This document shows, one piece after another, positions 6,768 to 13,568 of a DNA stretch of 14,997 nucleotides. Source of the stretch: Candidatus Methylomirabilota bacterium (GTDB lineage: Bacteria > Methylomirabilota > Methylomirabilia > Methylomirabilales > 2-02-FULL-66-22); assembly GCA_016209725.1 (NCBI GenBank), contig JACQVO010000211.1:1-14997 (forward strand), read 5' to 3'. The notes beneath the pieces were generated by a model. That model saw nothing but the letters and a program-made list of their open reading frames with translations, was not told where the DNA came from and did not search any database. The translations under genes and the position numbers were made by a program. Every line of letters begins with the position of its first letter. Positions within the stretch are counted from its first letter, which is position 1.

Positions 6768-8546
6768 ATGAGGACGAGCGACGTCGCCGATCGGACTTCG
6801 ACGCCGACAGGATGGGACGAGGAATACGACCTGGTCGTCCTCGGCGCGGGCGCGGCTGGCATGACCGCGGCCCTGGTCTCGGCGATCCAGGGCCTGCGGA
6901 CCCTCCTGATCGAGAAGAGCGATCAGATCGGGGGCACGACGGCCTATTCCTCGGGGACGGTGTGGATCCCGAACAATCCTCAGCAGGCCGGCCTGGGCAT
7001 GACCGGCGATGCCGAGGCGGCCCTCACATACCTGGATGCGCTTGTCGCCGGCCGCCGCGCCGATCGCGCGCTGCGCGAGGCCTTCATCGCCGCGGGACCC
7101 GAGATGCTCCTGTATCTCGAGAAACACACCGACGTCCGCTTCCAGGTCTATCGCTACCAGCCGGATTATCGACAGGAGCTTCCGGGTGCAACGCAAGGGG
7201 GGCGGTCGCTGGAGCCGCTGCCCTTCGACGGACGCAGGCTGGGCAAAGATTTCGACCGGGTGCGCTGGCCCATCCCGGAACTCATGCTCTTCGGCGGGAT
7301 GATGGTGACCCGCGGAGAGGCGGCGCGCCTCCTGCGGATCGGGAGGTCTGTGGATTCGTTGCTGTTGGGAGCCGGGTTGTGCGCGCGCTACGTCTCCGAT
7401 CGCATGGGCTACAAGCGCGGGACGCGACTCGTCCTGGGGAACGCCCTGGCGGCGCGGCTCTTCAAGACTCTGCTGGATCGCCGCGTACCAATCTGGTTCA
7501 ACGGCACGACGAGGCGCCTCCTGGCGGAAGGCGGACGGGCGTGCGGGCTCATCGTCCTGCGGGACGGCACGGAGGTCCGGGTGGGCGCGGCCCGCGGCAT
7601 CGTCCTGGCTGGCGGAGGCTTCCCCGCCAGCCCGGAGCTCCGCGAGCGCTACTTGCCCAAGCCGGTGGCGCAGTACACGTGCGCCTTCGCGGGGTGCGTG
7701 GGGGAGACGCTGCGCTTGGCCCAGGAGATCGGCGCCTCGCTCGGGCCGCCGGGAGAGGACAACGCCTTGTGGTTCCCCAGCTCGATCGCGACCCGCAAGG
7801 ATGGGTCGACGGCCGTGTACCCGCACATCGTGCTGGACCGGTCGAAGCCGGGCCTCGCGGCCGTCAATTCGGCGGGACGGCGGTTCGTCAACGAAGCCGT
7901 CTCGTACCACGAGTTCACGCGGGCGATGTACCGCTCGCACCGCAGCGTCCCGAGCATCCCCGCCTGGCTGGTCTGCGGCCGGCGTTTCATCTGGAAGTAC
8001 GGTCTCGGGATGATCCGACCGCTCACGCCGGTGTTGAAACCGTTCGTGGACAAGGGTTACCTCCACCGCGGGGACACGCTGGAGGAGCTTGCGCGCAGGA
8101 TCGGCGTCGATGCCGCGGGGTTGGTCGCGACGATCCGGGCACACAACGAATATGCCCGGACCGGCATTGACGCAGACTTCGGCAAGGGGGGCAACGCCTA
8201 CGACCGTGCGACCGGGGATCCCGAGCATGCGCCGAACCCGTGTCTCGGGCCGATCGAGAAGCCGCCGTTCTATGCGGTCGCGGTTCTCCCCACGCCGCTC
8301 GGGACGAGTCTCGGGTTGCTGACGGACGTTCATGCCCAGGTGCTCGATGGCTCCGGCCGGCCCATCCCGGGCCTGTACGCGTGCGGGAACGACCAGCATT
8401 CCGTCGTGGCCGGGGAGTACCCGGGGGCCGGGGCGGAACTGGGATTCGGCATGGTCTTCGGGTATCTGGCGGCGATGCACGCTGCGGGAACTGAGGGAAT
8501 GAGGGAACCTGCCATCGTCGGAGTTCAGGGTGGCCACACGAGGTGA
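6768..8546 (+). CDS. FAD-dependent dehydrogenase, fumarate reductase / 3-ketosteroid dehydrogenase-like
   Basis: This 592-residue flavoprotein is of the FAD_binding_2 type. The dinucleotide fold is DLVVLGAGAAGMTAAL (21-36) with E49 at the end of the second strand, then GGTTAYSSGTVWIPNN (55-70), close to the 'SGG..WIP.N' block of 3-ketosteroid-1-dehydrogenases. The C-terminal GLYACGN...EYPGAGAELGFGMVFGYLAA contains Y551 and G555, with the same Y-P-G-x-G spacing as the catalytic Tyr/Gly pair of that family. The likely reaction is a flavin-linked alkene/alkane oxidation or reduction. AGAGGAGA before ATG 6768 supports the start. The last 20 residues look non-conserved and are coded by a short GGGAA-type repeat. 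Arginine codons lean more to CGC than in the next gene. The natural substrate need not be a steroid. Confidence 0.9.
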   Translation: MRTSDVADRTSTPTGWDEEYDLVVLGAGAAGMTAALVSAIQGLRTLLIEKSDQIGGTTAYSSGTVWIPNNPQQAGLGMTGDAEAALTYLDALVAGRRADRALREAFIAAGPEMLLYLEKHTDVRFQVYRYQPDYRQELPGATQGGRSLEPLPFDGRRLGKDFDRVRWPIPELMLFGGMMVTRGEAARLLRIGRSVDSLLLGAGLCARYVSDRMGYKRGTRLVLGNALAARLFKTLLDRRVPIWFNGTTRRLLAEGGRACGLIVLRDGTEVRVGAARGIVLAGGGFPASPELRERYLPKPVAQYTCAFAGCVGETLRLAQEIGASLGPPGEDNALWFPSSIATRKDGSTAVYPHIVLDRSKPGLAAVNSAGRRFVNEAVSYHEFTRAMYRSHRSVPSIPAWLVCGRRFIWKYGLGMIRPLTPVLKPFVDKGYLHRGDTLEELARRIGVDAAGLVATIRAHNEYARTGIDADFGKGGNAYDRATGDPEHAPNPCLGPIEKPPFYAVAVLPTPLGTSLGLLTDVHAQVLDGSGRPIPGLYACGNDQHSVVAGEYPGAGAELGFGMVFGYLAAMHAAGTEGMREPAIVGVQGGHTR

Positions 8547-8561
8547 TGCAGGGAGGAGCGC

Positions 8562-10055
8562 ATGGGACAGGGTAATGATGCCGATGGTGTCATAGTCGTC
8601 GGGGGCGGCAACGCCGGGCTCTGCGCGGCCCTGTCCGCCCGGGAGCAGGGGGCGCGGGTCCTCGTGGTGGAGAAGGCGCCCGAGAGCTGGAGGGGCGGGA
8701 ACACCTTCTTCACCGCGGGCGCCTACCGCTTTGCCTTCGGTGGGCTGGATCAGATCCGGGCCCTGATCCCGGACCTCTCCGATGCGGAGTGGGAGTCCAT
8801 CGAGCTGGACCCCTATCCCGAGGAGCAGTTCTTCGATGACATGATGCGGGTGACCGAGGACCTTGCCGACCCCGAGTTGGCCATGGTCCTGGCCCGGGAG
8901 TCCTTCCCCACCATGATGTGGCTGCGGGAGAAGGGCGTGCGCTGGATCCTGATGTTCGGCCGCCAGGCGTACAAGGTGGACAAGAAGTTCCGCTTCTGGG
9001 GCGGACTGTACGTGGAAGCCGTCGGGGGAGGCACGGGGATCGTCGAGGCGCAGGTGGGCCGGGCGGAAAAGGACGGGATCGAGATCCGGTACGGCACCAA
9101 AGCGACCCGCCTGTTGCTGGATCAGAAGGGGTCCGTGACCGGACTCGAGGTGAAAGGTCCCGAGGGCTTCTACACGATCCCGGCTCGCGCCGTGGTACTC
9201 TCTTCCGGGGGGTTCCAAGCCAACGCGGAGATGCGGACGCGCTATCTCGGGAAGGACTGGGATCTGGCGCGGGTGCGCGGCACCCCCTTCAACACCGGCG
9301 ACGGGATCCGGATGGCCCTGGAGGCCGGGGCGCAGCCCTTCGGCCACTGGAGCAGTTGCCACGCGGTGGCGTGGGATTACAACTCGCCCCCCTACGGCGA
9401 CCGCAAGGTCGGGGATGGATTCCAGAAGCACTCGTATCCGCTGGGGATCATCGTGAACCTGCGGGGGGAGCGGTTCCTGGACGAAGGGGCGGACTTCCGC
9501 AACTACACCTATGCCAAGTACGGCGGCGAGATCCTGAAGCAGCCGCGGCGGGCGGCCTTCCAGCTCTTCGACAGCAAGGTGGTCCACATGCTGCGGGACG
9601 AGTACCGAATCCGGGAGGTGACCAAGGCGACGGCCGACACGATCGAGGAGTTGGCCGGGAAGCTGGAGATCGACGGGGCGGGCCTGATGCGGACCGTCCG
9701 GGAGTTCAACGCCGCCGTGCAGGAGGGCCCATTCAATCCGGCCATCAAGGACGGAAAATGCACCAAGGGGATCTCTCCCCCGAAGTCCAACTGGGCCCTG
9801 CGCCTGGATACCCCGCCGTTTGTGGGTTATCACGTGACCTGCGGGATCACCTTCACGTTTGGCGGGCTGCGGGTGGATCTCGAGGGGCGCGTGCAGGACA
9901 GCGAGAGCCGGCCGATCCCCGGCCTGTACGCGGCCGGGGAGCTGGTGGGGGGCCTGTTCTACAACAACTACCCCGGGGGGGCCGGCCTCATGGCCGGAGC
10001 CGTCTTTGGGCGATTGGCAGGCCGCGAGGCGGGGCGGTATGCCCGGAGCGGGTAG
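8562..10055 (+). CDS. FAD-dependent tricarballylate dehydrogenase-like (TcuA family) oxidoreductase
   Basis: This 497-residue flavoprotein has the FAD fold at residues 9-37 (VIVVGGGNAGLCAALSA, E37) and the RGGN segment at 44-47 that follows the FAD motif in TcuA-like proteins. The C-terminus GELVGGLFYNNYPGGAGLMAG closely matches that family. TcuA oxidises tricarballylate to cis-aconitate with FAD and needs an Fe-S/haem protein (TcuB) to remove electrons; no such gene is in this window. The start ATG is preceded by GGGAGGA with good spacing, 15 nt after the previous stop, so it is in the same operon as the other FAD enzyme. It clearly differs from that enzyme (about 100 residues shorter, other N-terminal motifs), so this is not a recent tandem duplication. 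Dehydrogenation of another polycarboxylate is equally possible. Confidence 0.88.
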   Translation: MGQGNDADGVIVVGGGNAGLCAALSAREQGARVLVVEKAPESWRGGNTFFTAGAYRFAFGGLDQIRALIPDLSDAEWESIELDPYPEEQFFDDMMRVTEDLADPELAMVLARESFPTMMWLREKGVRWILMFGRQAYKVDKKFRFWGGLYVEAVGGGTGIVEAQVGRAEKDGIEIRYGTKATRLLLDQKGSVTGLEVKGPEGFYTIPARAVVLSSGGFQANAEMRTRYLGKDWDLARVRGTPFNTGDGIRMALEAGAQPFGHWSSCHAVAWDYNSPPYGDRKVGDGFQKHSYPLGIIVNLRGERFLDEGADFRNYTYAKYGGEILKQPRRAAFQLFDSKVVHMLRDEYRIREVTKATADTIEELAGKLEIDGAGLMRTVREFNAAVQEGPFNPAIKDGKCTKGISPPKSNWALRLDTPPFVGYHVTCGITFTFGGLRVDLEGRVQDSESRPIPGLYAAGELVGGLFYNNYPGGAGLMAGAVFGRLAGREAGRYARSG

Positions 10056-10084
10056 ACGGGTGGGAACGAGCGCGAACCCCGAGT

Positions 10085-10112
10085 ATCGGAAACTGGAAAT
10101 CGGAAACTGGCA
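10085..10112 (+). repeat. 14-bp tandem repeat, two copies
   Basis: ATCGGAAACTGGAA is followed directly by ATCGGAAACTGGCA, in the 110-bp gap between the TcuA-like gene and the DHDPS-like gene. It is A-rich compared with its surroundings. The rest of the gap shows no promoter I can support. Confidence 0.7.
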
Positions 10113-10165
10113 ACGCATCGGCAGGAGACGCCGCGGAGCGGATCCCCCCGGCTGAGAGTGAACAG

Positions 10166-11068
10166 GTGAAGCCTCTGCACGGCATCCTGGCGGCGACCGT
10201 CACCCCCATGGGACGCACCGGGGCGGTGGATCTCGGTGCGCTTGCGGCGCTGGTGGAGTTCCTGGTGGGGGCGGGGGTCCACGGTCTCTTCGTGCTGGCA
10301 AGCCAGGGCGAGTTTTACTCGCTGGACCGCGTGGAGCGGCGCCGGGTGACGCGGGCGGCCGTCCGGGCCGCCCGAGGCCGGGTCCCGGTGGTCGTGAACA
10401 CGGGGACCGTCTCGACGGATGCCACCCTGGCCCTTTCCCGCGAAGCCGAGGGGGAAGGCGTTGACGCCCTGGGGCCGATCACGCCCTTCTATCTGAAGCC
10501 GACGCCCCAGGAACTGTTCGAGCATTACCGCAGGATCCTGAAAGCCGTCCGCTGCCCGGTGTACGCATACAACAATCCCGCCCGGGCGGGGGGCGTGGGG
10601 CTGGACGCGGCCACGGTGACTCGGCTGGCCAAAGGCTCTCTCCGGTTCGCAGGAATTTTTGACGCGACGGGAAATCTCCAGGCGGCTAGACGGTATGCGC
10701 GGCTGCAGGGCGGACGGTTCGGATACTTCGTGGCGGGCCAGCTCGACCTGGCGGCAGCCATGCGCGTGGGCGCGAAGGGTGCGGTCCTGGCCACGGCCAA
10801 TGCGGCCCCCCGGGAATTCGTCCACATGTACGAGGCGTCGCGCCGGGGGGACATGGCGGAGGCCGAGCGCCTGCGGAGGCGCCTGGAGCCTCTGCACGAG
10901 CTGTTCCGCACGGGCCCCTTCCCCGGGACCATGAAGGCGTGCCTGGAGCTCTCAGGAATCCCGGTGGGTTTGCCCCGGCGGCCGGCGCTCCCTGCGTCCC
11001 CGGAGGTGAAAGCCACGGCCGCCCGCATCCTTGAACGGCTCCGCGCCCGGCGTGGGACCGGGTCGTAA
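10166..11068 (+). CDS. Dihydrodipicolinate synthase/N-acetylneuraminate lyase family protein lacking the Schiff-base lysine
   Basis: This 300-residue protein has the usual DHDPS-family length and order: GILAATVTPM (7-16), GLFVLASQGEFYSL (40-53; family GTTGE), TPFYLKPTPQEL (106-117), VYAYNNPARAG (132-142), GIFDATGNL (163-171), and GAKGAVLATANAAP (202-215). Tyr135 and Arg140 match the catalytic Tyr and carboxylate-binding Arg. The lysine that forms the Schiff base with pyruvate or another 2-keto acid (family GIK(D/E)) is F165, codon TTT at 10658-10660. The two threonines of GTTGE are S46-Q47. A normal aldolase or lyase mechanism is therefore doubtful. I chose GTG 10166 as start; the frame is open far upstream, but homology begins here, and only a weak GAGAG precedes it. 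Confidence 0.88.
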   Translation: MKPLHGILAATVTPMGRTGAVDLGALAALVEFLVGAGVHGLFVLASQGEFYSLDRVERRRVTRAAVRAARGRVPVVVNTGTVSTDATLALSREAEGEGVDALGPITPFYLKPTPQELFEHYRRILKAVRCPVYAYNNPARAGGVGLDAATVTRLAKGSLRFAGIFDATGNLQAARRYARLQGGRFGYFVAGQLDLAAAMRVGAKGAVLATANAAPREFVHMYEASRRGDMAEAERLRRRLEPLHELFRTGPFPGTMKACLELSGIPVGLPRRPALPASPEVKATAARILERLRARRGTGS

Positions 11069-11081
11069 CGGGAGCACCACT

Positions 11082-11205
11082 CCCTATGTCCTGGACCCAA
11101 ACATGGCGATTTCCCTGCTGGGGGTCCCTCCCCGTGGTGATGGTGTACATGTTCTTCCAGCGGTACTTCGTCGCCGGCCTGACGGCCGGCGCGGTGAAGG
11201 GCTGA
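11082..11205 (+). pseudogene. C-terminal remnant of a CUT1 (MalG/UgpE-type) sugar ABC permease
   Basis: The last 26 codons, to TGA 11203-11205, read SLPVVMVYMFFQRYF then VAGLTAGAVKG, the near-invariant tail of CUT1-family permeases. Upstream, the homologous stretch (PNMAISLLG, 11097-11123) is in the frame one base earlier. Removing one G from the five-G run at 11120-11124 joins them as MAISLLG-SLPVV, with the spacing expected of intact permeases. No more than about 45 residues remain of a roughly 280-residue protein, directly after the DHDPS-like gene. No start codon or other transporter parts are present, so this is a decayed gene end. The rest of the gap, 11206-11340, shows nothing I can identify. 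Confidence 0.75.
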
Positions 11206-11340
11206 GTTCCGGATGGGGGGCGCTGTGGGGCCGGCGGCGGCGGTCGGGGTGGTCATGCCGGGCAGCCTGGATGCGGTGTCGAATCGGGACGCGGGCCGCG
11301 CGTCCGCCAGGGCGGAGCCGTCCACGGGAAACGCCTAGGG

Positions 11341-11347
11341 AAGGAGG
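11341..11347 (+). promoter_or_regulatory. Shine-Dalgarno that decides the Gfo/Idh start
   Basis: AAGGAGG lies 5 nt before ATG 11353. The in-frame GTG at 11347 overlaps this sequence and so cannot use it, which rules it out. Confidence 0.75.
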
Positions 11348-11352
11348 TGCCC

Positions 11353-12306
11353 ATGCCCGACACGGTTCGCATCGCCGTCGTCGGGGCCGGCCGGTTCGCC
11401 GGCCTGGCCGTGATCCCCGTCCTGAAGCGCCTGCCTGACGTGGAGGTCGTCGCCGTCACCGGCCGCACGCCGGAGAAGCTGGCGCGGGTGACGGGCCTGT
11501 TCGGCGTGCCGAAGACCTTTCTCTCCGTCGAGGAGCTCTTGGCCGGCGAAGCGTTCGAGGCGGCCGTCGTGTGCACGCCGCCCGAGGCCCACGCCCCCGC
11601 CGTGATGGCGCTTTTGGAAGCGGGGAAGGATGTCTGCTGCGAGAAGCCCCTGGCGGACACGCTGTCGCCCATGGAGGCGATGGTATCGCTGGCGGAGGCC
11701 AAGCATCGGGTCTTCATGGTGGGGATGAACCGCCGCTATGCGCCGGTCTGCGTCCGGGCGAAGGCGCTGTTTGAATCTCGCCGGGTGGATCTCTGCACGG
11801 TGGAGAAGCACAAGGACAACGTGGATCGTCGGGCCCTCTTGAACGACGGGCTGCACATGATCGACTTCATGCGCTGGGTCTGCGGAGGGAAGGGGCGGGT
11901 GGTCGCCGCCCGGGCGCGGGCCGAGGAGCCGGACCGGGAAGCCACCCTGACCGCCTTGATCGAGTTCGAGGCCGGGCCGCTGGGGGCCTTTCTGATGTGC
12001 CGCCGGGCGGGCCGCTGGACCGAACGGGCCATCCTCCACGGGTCCGGGTGTACCACTGAGGTCCAGTTTCCCGACTCCAGCCTGACGCAGCTCGGCGGGG
12101 AGACCACCTTCTATGAATTCCGCCCCAAGGACTGGGCCTGGGCCGTGGACATGCAGGAGAAGGGCGGCTTCCAGCAGGAGCTGGAAGACTTCGTCCATTG
12201 CGTGCGGACGCGGGGGACCCCCGGGGCCGCCGCCGCCGATGTGCTGGAAAGCCACCGCCTGGTGGACGCCATCTACCGCCAATGTGGCCTGCCGCCGTTG
12301 GCGTAG
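11353..12306 (+). CDS. Gfo/Idh/MocA family oxidoreductase
   Basis: This 317-residue protein is of normal family length. It has an N-terminal Rossmann fold, RIAVVGAGRFAG (6-17), followed by VVCTPPEAHAP (72-82) and the family's catalytic CCEKPL (95-100), where K98 is the expected catalytic lysine. MNRRYAPV (125-132) and LLNDGLHMIDFMRW (162-175), with H168 as the expected acid/base histidine, belong to the C-terminal substrate domain. Members oxidise or reduce sugars, inositols and sugar acids with NAD(P). Start is ATG 11353 after AAGGAGG. It sits 147 bp after the permease remnant, and a GC-rich stem-loop follows its stop. The exact substrate is unknown, but sugar or polyol chemistry fits the importer upstream. 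Confidence 0.92.
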   Translation: MPDTVRIAVVGAGRFAGLAVIPVLKRLPDVEVVAVTGRTPEKLARVTGLFGVPKTFLSVEELLAGEAFEAAVVCTPPEAHAPAVMALLEAGKDVCCEKPLADTLSPMEAMVSLAEAKHRVFMVGMNRRYAPVCVRAKALFESRRVDLCTVEKHKDNVDRRALLNDGLHMIDFMRWVCGGKGRVVAARARAEEPDREATLTALIEFEAGPLGAFLMCRRAGRWTERAILHGSGCTTEVQFPDSSLTQLGGETTFYEFRPKDWAWAVDMQEKGGFQQELEDFVHCVRTRGTPGAAAADVLESHRLVDAIYRQCGLPPLA

Positions 12307-12310
12307 AGCG

Positions 12311-12331
12311 GGCCGCCCCGCGGCGGCGGCC
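12311..12331 (+). terminator. Stem-loop just after the Gfo/Idh stop, possible terminator
   Basis: GGCCGCC and GGCGGCC form a perfect 7-bp stem around a 7-nt loop, starting 4 nt after the stop codon. No U-run follows, so it could equally be a transcript-stabilising hairpin. The rest of the 206-bp gap (12332-12500) is locally less GC-rich near 12430-12500, where a promoter for the next gene would fit, but no clear -35/-10 pair is visible. Confidence 0.35.
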
Positions 12332-12512
12332 GAGGGCAGACTCCGAACGGGTGAGGGTCCCAGGGGAGCCGGTGTCGAAGCTTTTGCAGCCCTGGGAGTC
12401 CTCATGAAGAACAGAAAGGAGCTGAGGCCATCAATTGTGTGAAGTCGCATGTTCTCGTCGTGGCCATGTGTTGCGGTTCACGTTACACGATAAGCAATGA
12501 CGAGGAGGCCTC

Positions 12513-13505
12513 ATGAAGATCTTCATTGCCCAACCCATCCAACCCGTGGCCGTGGAGATCCTGAAGAAGGTTGCCGAGGTGCACTTCAACCCCGAAGGGC
12601 GCCCCTTGAGCCGGAAGGAATTCCTCAAGAACATTGGCGACGTGGAAGCGGTCATCCTCCCGTGGCACACCGACGTCATGGACCGGGAGGCCCTGGGGAT
12701 CGCCGCGCGGCTCCAGGTGATCGGCCGGCACGGGGTCGGCTACGACAACATTGACCTGGAGGCCGCCACCGAGCGGGGGATCTACGTGACCTTCACCCCG
12801 GTGCTGGCGCCGACCATGGCCGACACCACCTTCGCCCTGCTCATGGCCGCCGCGCGCCTGATCCCGCAGGCGGACCGGTTCGTGAAGGCCGGCCAGTGGA
12901 CCCTCGGGGGCGAGTGGGTCCCCTGGAAGTTCCTGGGCCTGGACCTGCACCACAAGACGCTGGGGATCATCGGCTGCGGGCGGGTGGGCGCGGGCGTGGC
13001 CCGGCGCGCCCGCGGCTTCGACATGCGGATCCTGTATCACGACGAGGTGGAGCGGCCCGACGTCGAGGCGGAGACGGGGGCGAAGAAGGTGGCCCTGGAC
13101 GAGCTGCTCCGGGAGGCGGAATTCGTCTCGGTGACCTGCGCCCTCAACGAGCGGACCCGGGGCCTGCTGGGGGCCCGGCAGTTCGCGATGATGAAACCCA
13201 CGGCGGTCCTGGTCAACACGGCCCGGGGGCCGGTCCTGGATCAGGCGGCGCTGGCGGAGGCCCTCCAGAGCCGGCGGATCGCCGCGGCCGGCCTGGATGT
13301 GTTCGTGGAGGAGCCGATCCCCCCGGGCGATCCCCTGCTGGGCTTGGAGAACGTGGTCGTCCTCCCCCACATCGGGTCGGCGACGCTGGAGAATCGCTGT
13401 AAAATGGGGGTCACCGTGGCCGAGGACGTGGTGAGCGTGCTCACGGGCAAGCAGCCCACTTACCTCCTGAACCCCCGGGTGCGAGAGGTGCGACCCCTGG
13501 GTTAG
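12513..13505 (+). CDS. D-2-hydroxyacid dehydrogenase (phosphoglycerate dehydrogenase-like)
   Basis: This 330-residue NAD-dependent D-isomer-specific 2-hydroxyacid dehydrogenase has the nucleotide-binding motif GIIGCGRVGAGVARR (151-165), with D177 after the second strand, which favours NAD over NADP. The catalytic triad is complete: R238 in NTARG, E267 in VFVEEP and H286 in LPHIGSA. The upstream substrate domain contains GRHGVGYDNID (71-81). There is no C-terminal ACT domain, so it is not a full-length regulated SerA. A SerA-like short form, glyoxylate/hydroxypyruvate reductase or another 2-hydroxyacid enzyme are the alternatives. GAGGAGG just upstream supports ATG 12513. In this setting it could reduce a 2-keto acid made by the neighbouring enzymes; this is inference. 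Confidence 0.93.
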   Translation: MKIFIAQPIQPVAVEILKKVAEVHFNPEGRPLSRKEFLKNIGDVEAVILPWHTDVMDREALGIAARLQVIGRHGVGYDNIDLEAATERGIYVTFTPVLAPTMADTTFALLMAAARLIPQADRFVKAGQWTLGGEWVPWKFLGLDLHHKTLGIIGCGRVGAGVARRARGFDMRILYHDEVERPDVEAETGAKKVALDELLREAEFVSVTCALNERTRGLLGARQFAMMKPTAVLVNTARGPVLDQAALAEALQSRRIAAAGLDVFVEEPIPPGDPLLGLENVVVLPHIGSATLENRCKMGVTVAEDVVSVLTGKQPTYLLNPRVREVRPLG

Positions 13506-13554
13506 CCGGCGGATCAGGCCGGAGCGTTCGGAGTGCAACAACCACAAAACCAGG

Positions 13555-13561
13555 AAGGAGG
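13555..13561 (+). promoter_or_regulatory. Shine-Dalgarno that decides the second racemase-family start
   Basis: AAGGAGG lies 7 nt before ATG 13569. This makes the in-frame GTG at 13533, which would add a low-complexity MQQPQNQ leader, unlikely. Confidence 0.75.
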
Positions 13562-13568
13562 TTTCGCC

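Noticed and set aside
6597..10118. A 1173-codon open frame on the minus strand
   Set aside because: It lies opposite two well-recognised FAD dehydrogenase genes, is rich in Arg/Pro/His/Gly without family motifs, and arises from the strong G/C bias at third positions that removes antisense stops.
8918..10165. A long upstream extension of the DHDPS-like frame, which would give a 716-residue fusion
   Set aside because: The extension overlaps the TcuA-like gene in another frame and is low-complexity Gly/Arg/Pro-rich. DHDPS homology begins at the GTG at 10166.
11213..11338. A 41-codon open frame between the permease remnant and the Gfo/Idh gene
   Set aside because: It has no ribosome site of note, no motif, and a composition like any GC-rich non-coding stretch.
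12403..12441. A 12-codon open frame (MKNRKELRPSIV) before the hydroxyacid dehydrogenase gene, as a possible leader peptide
   Set aside because: Only a weak GGAG precedes it, there is no run of a regulatory amino acid and no attenuator-type alternative hairpins after it.
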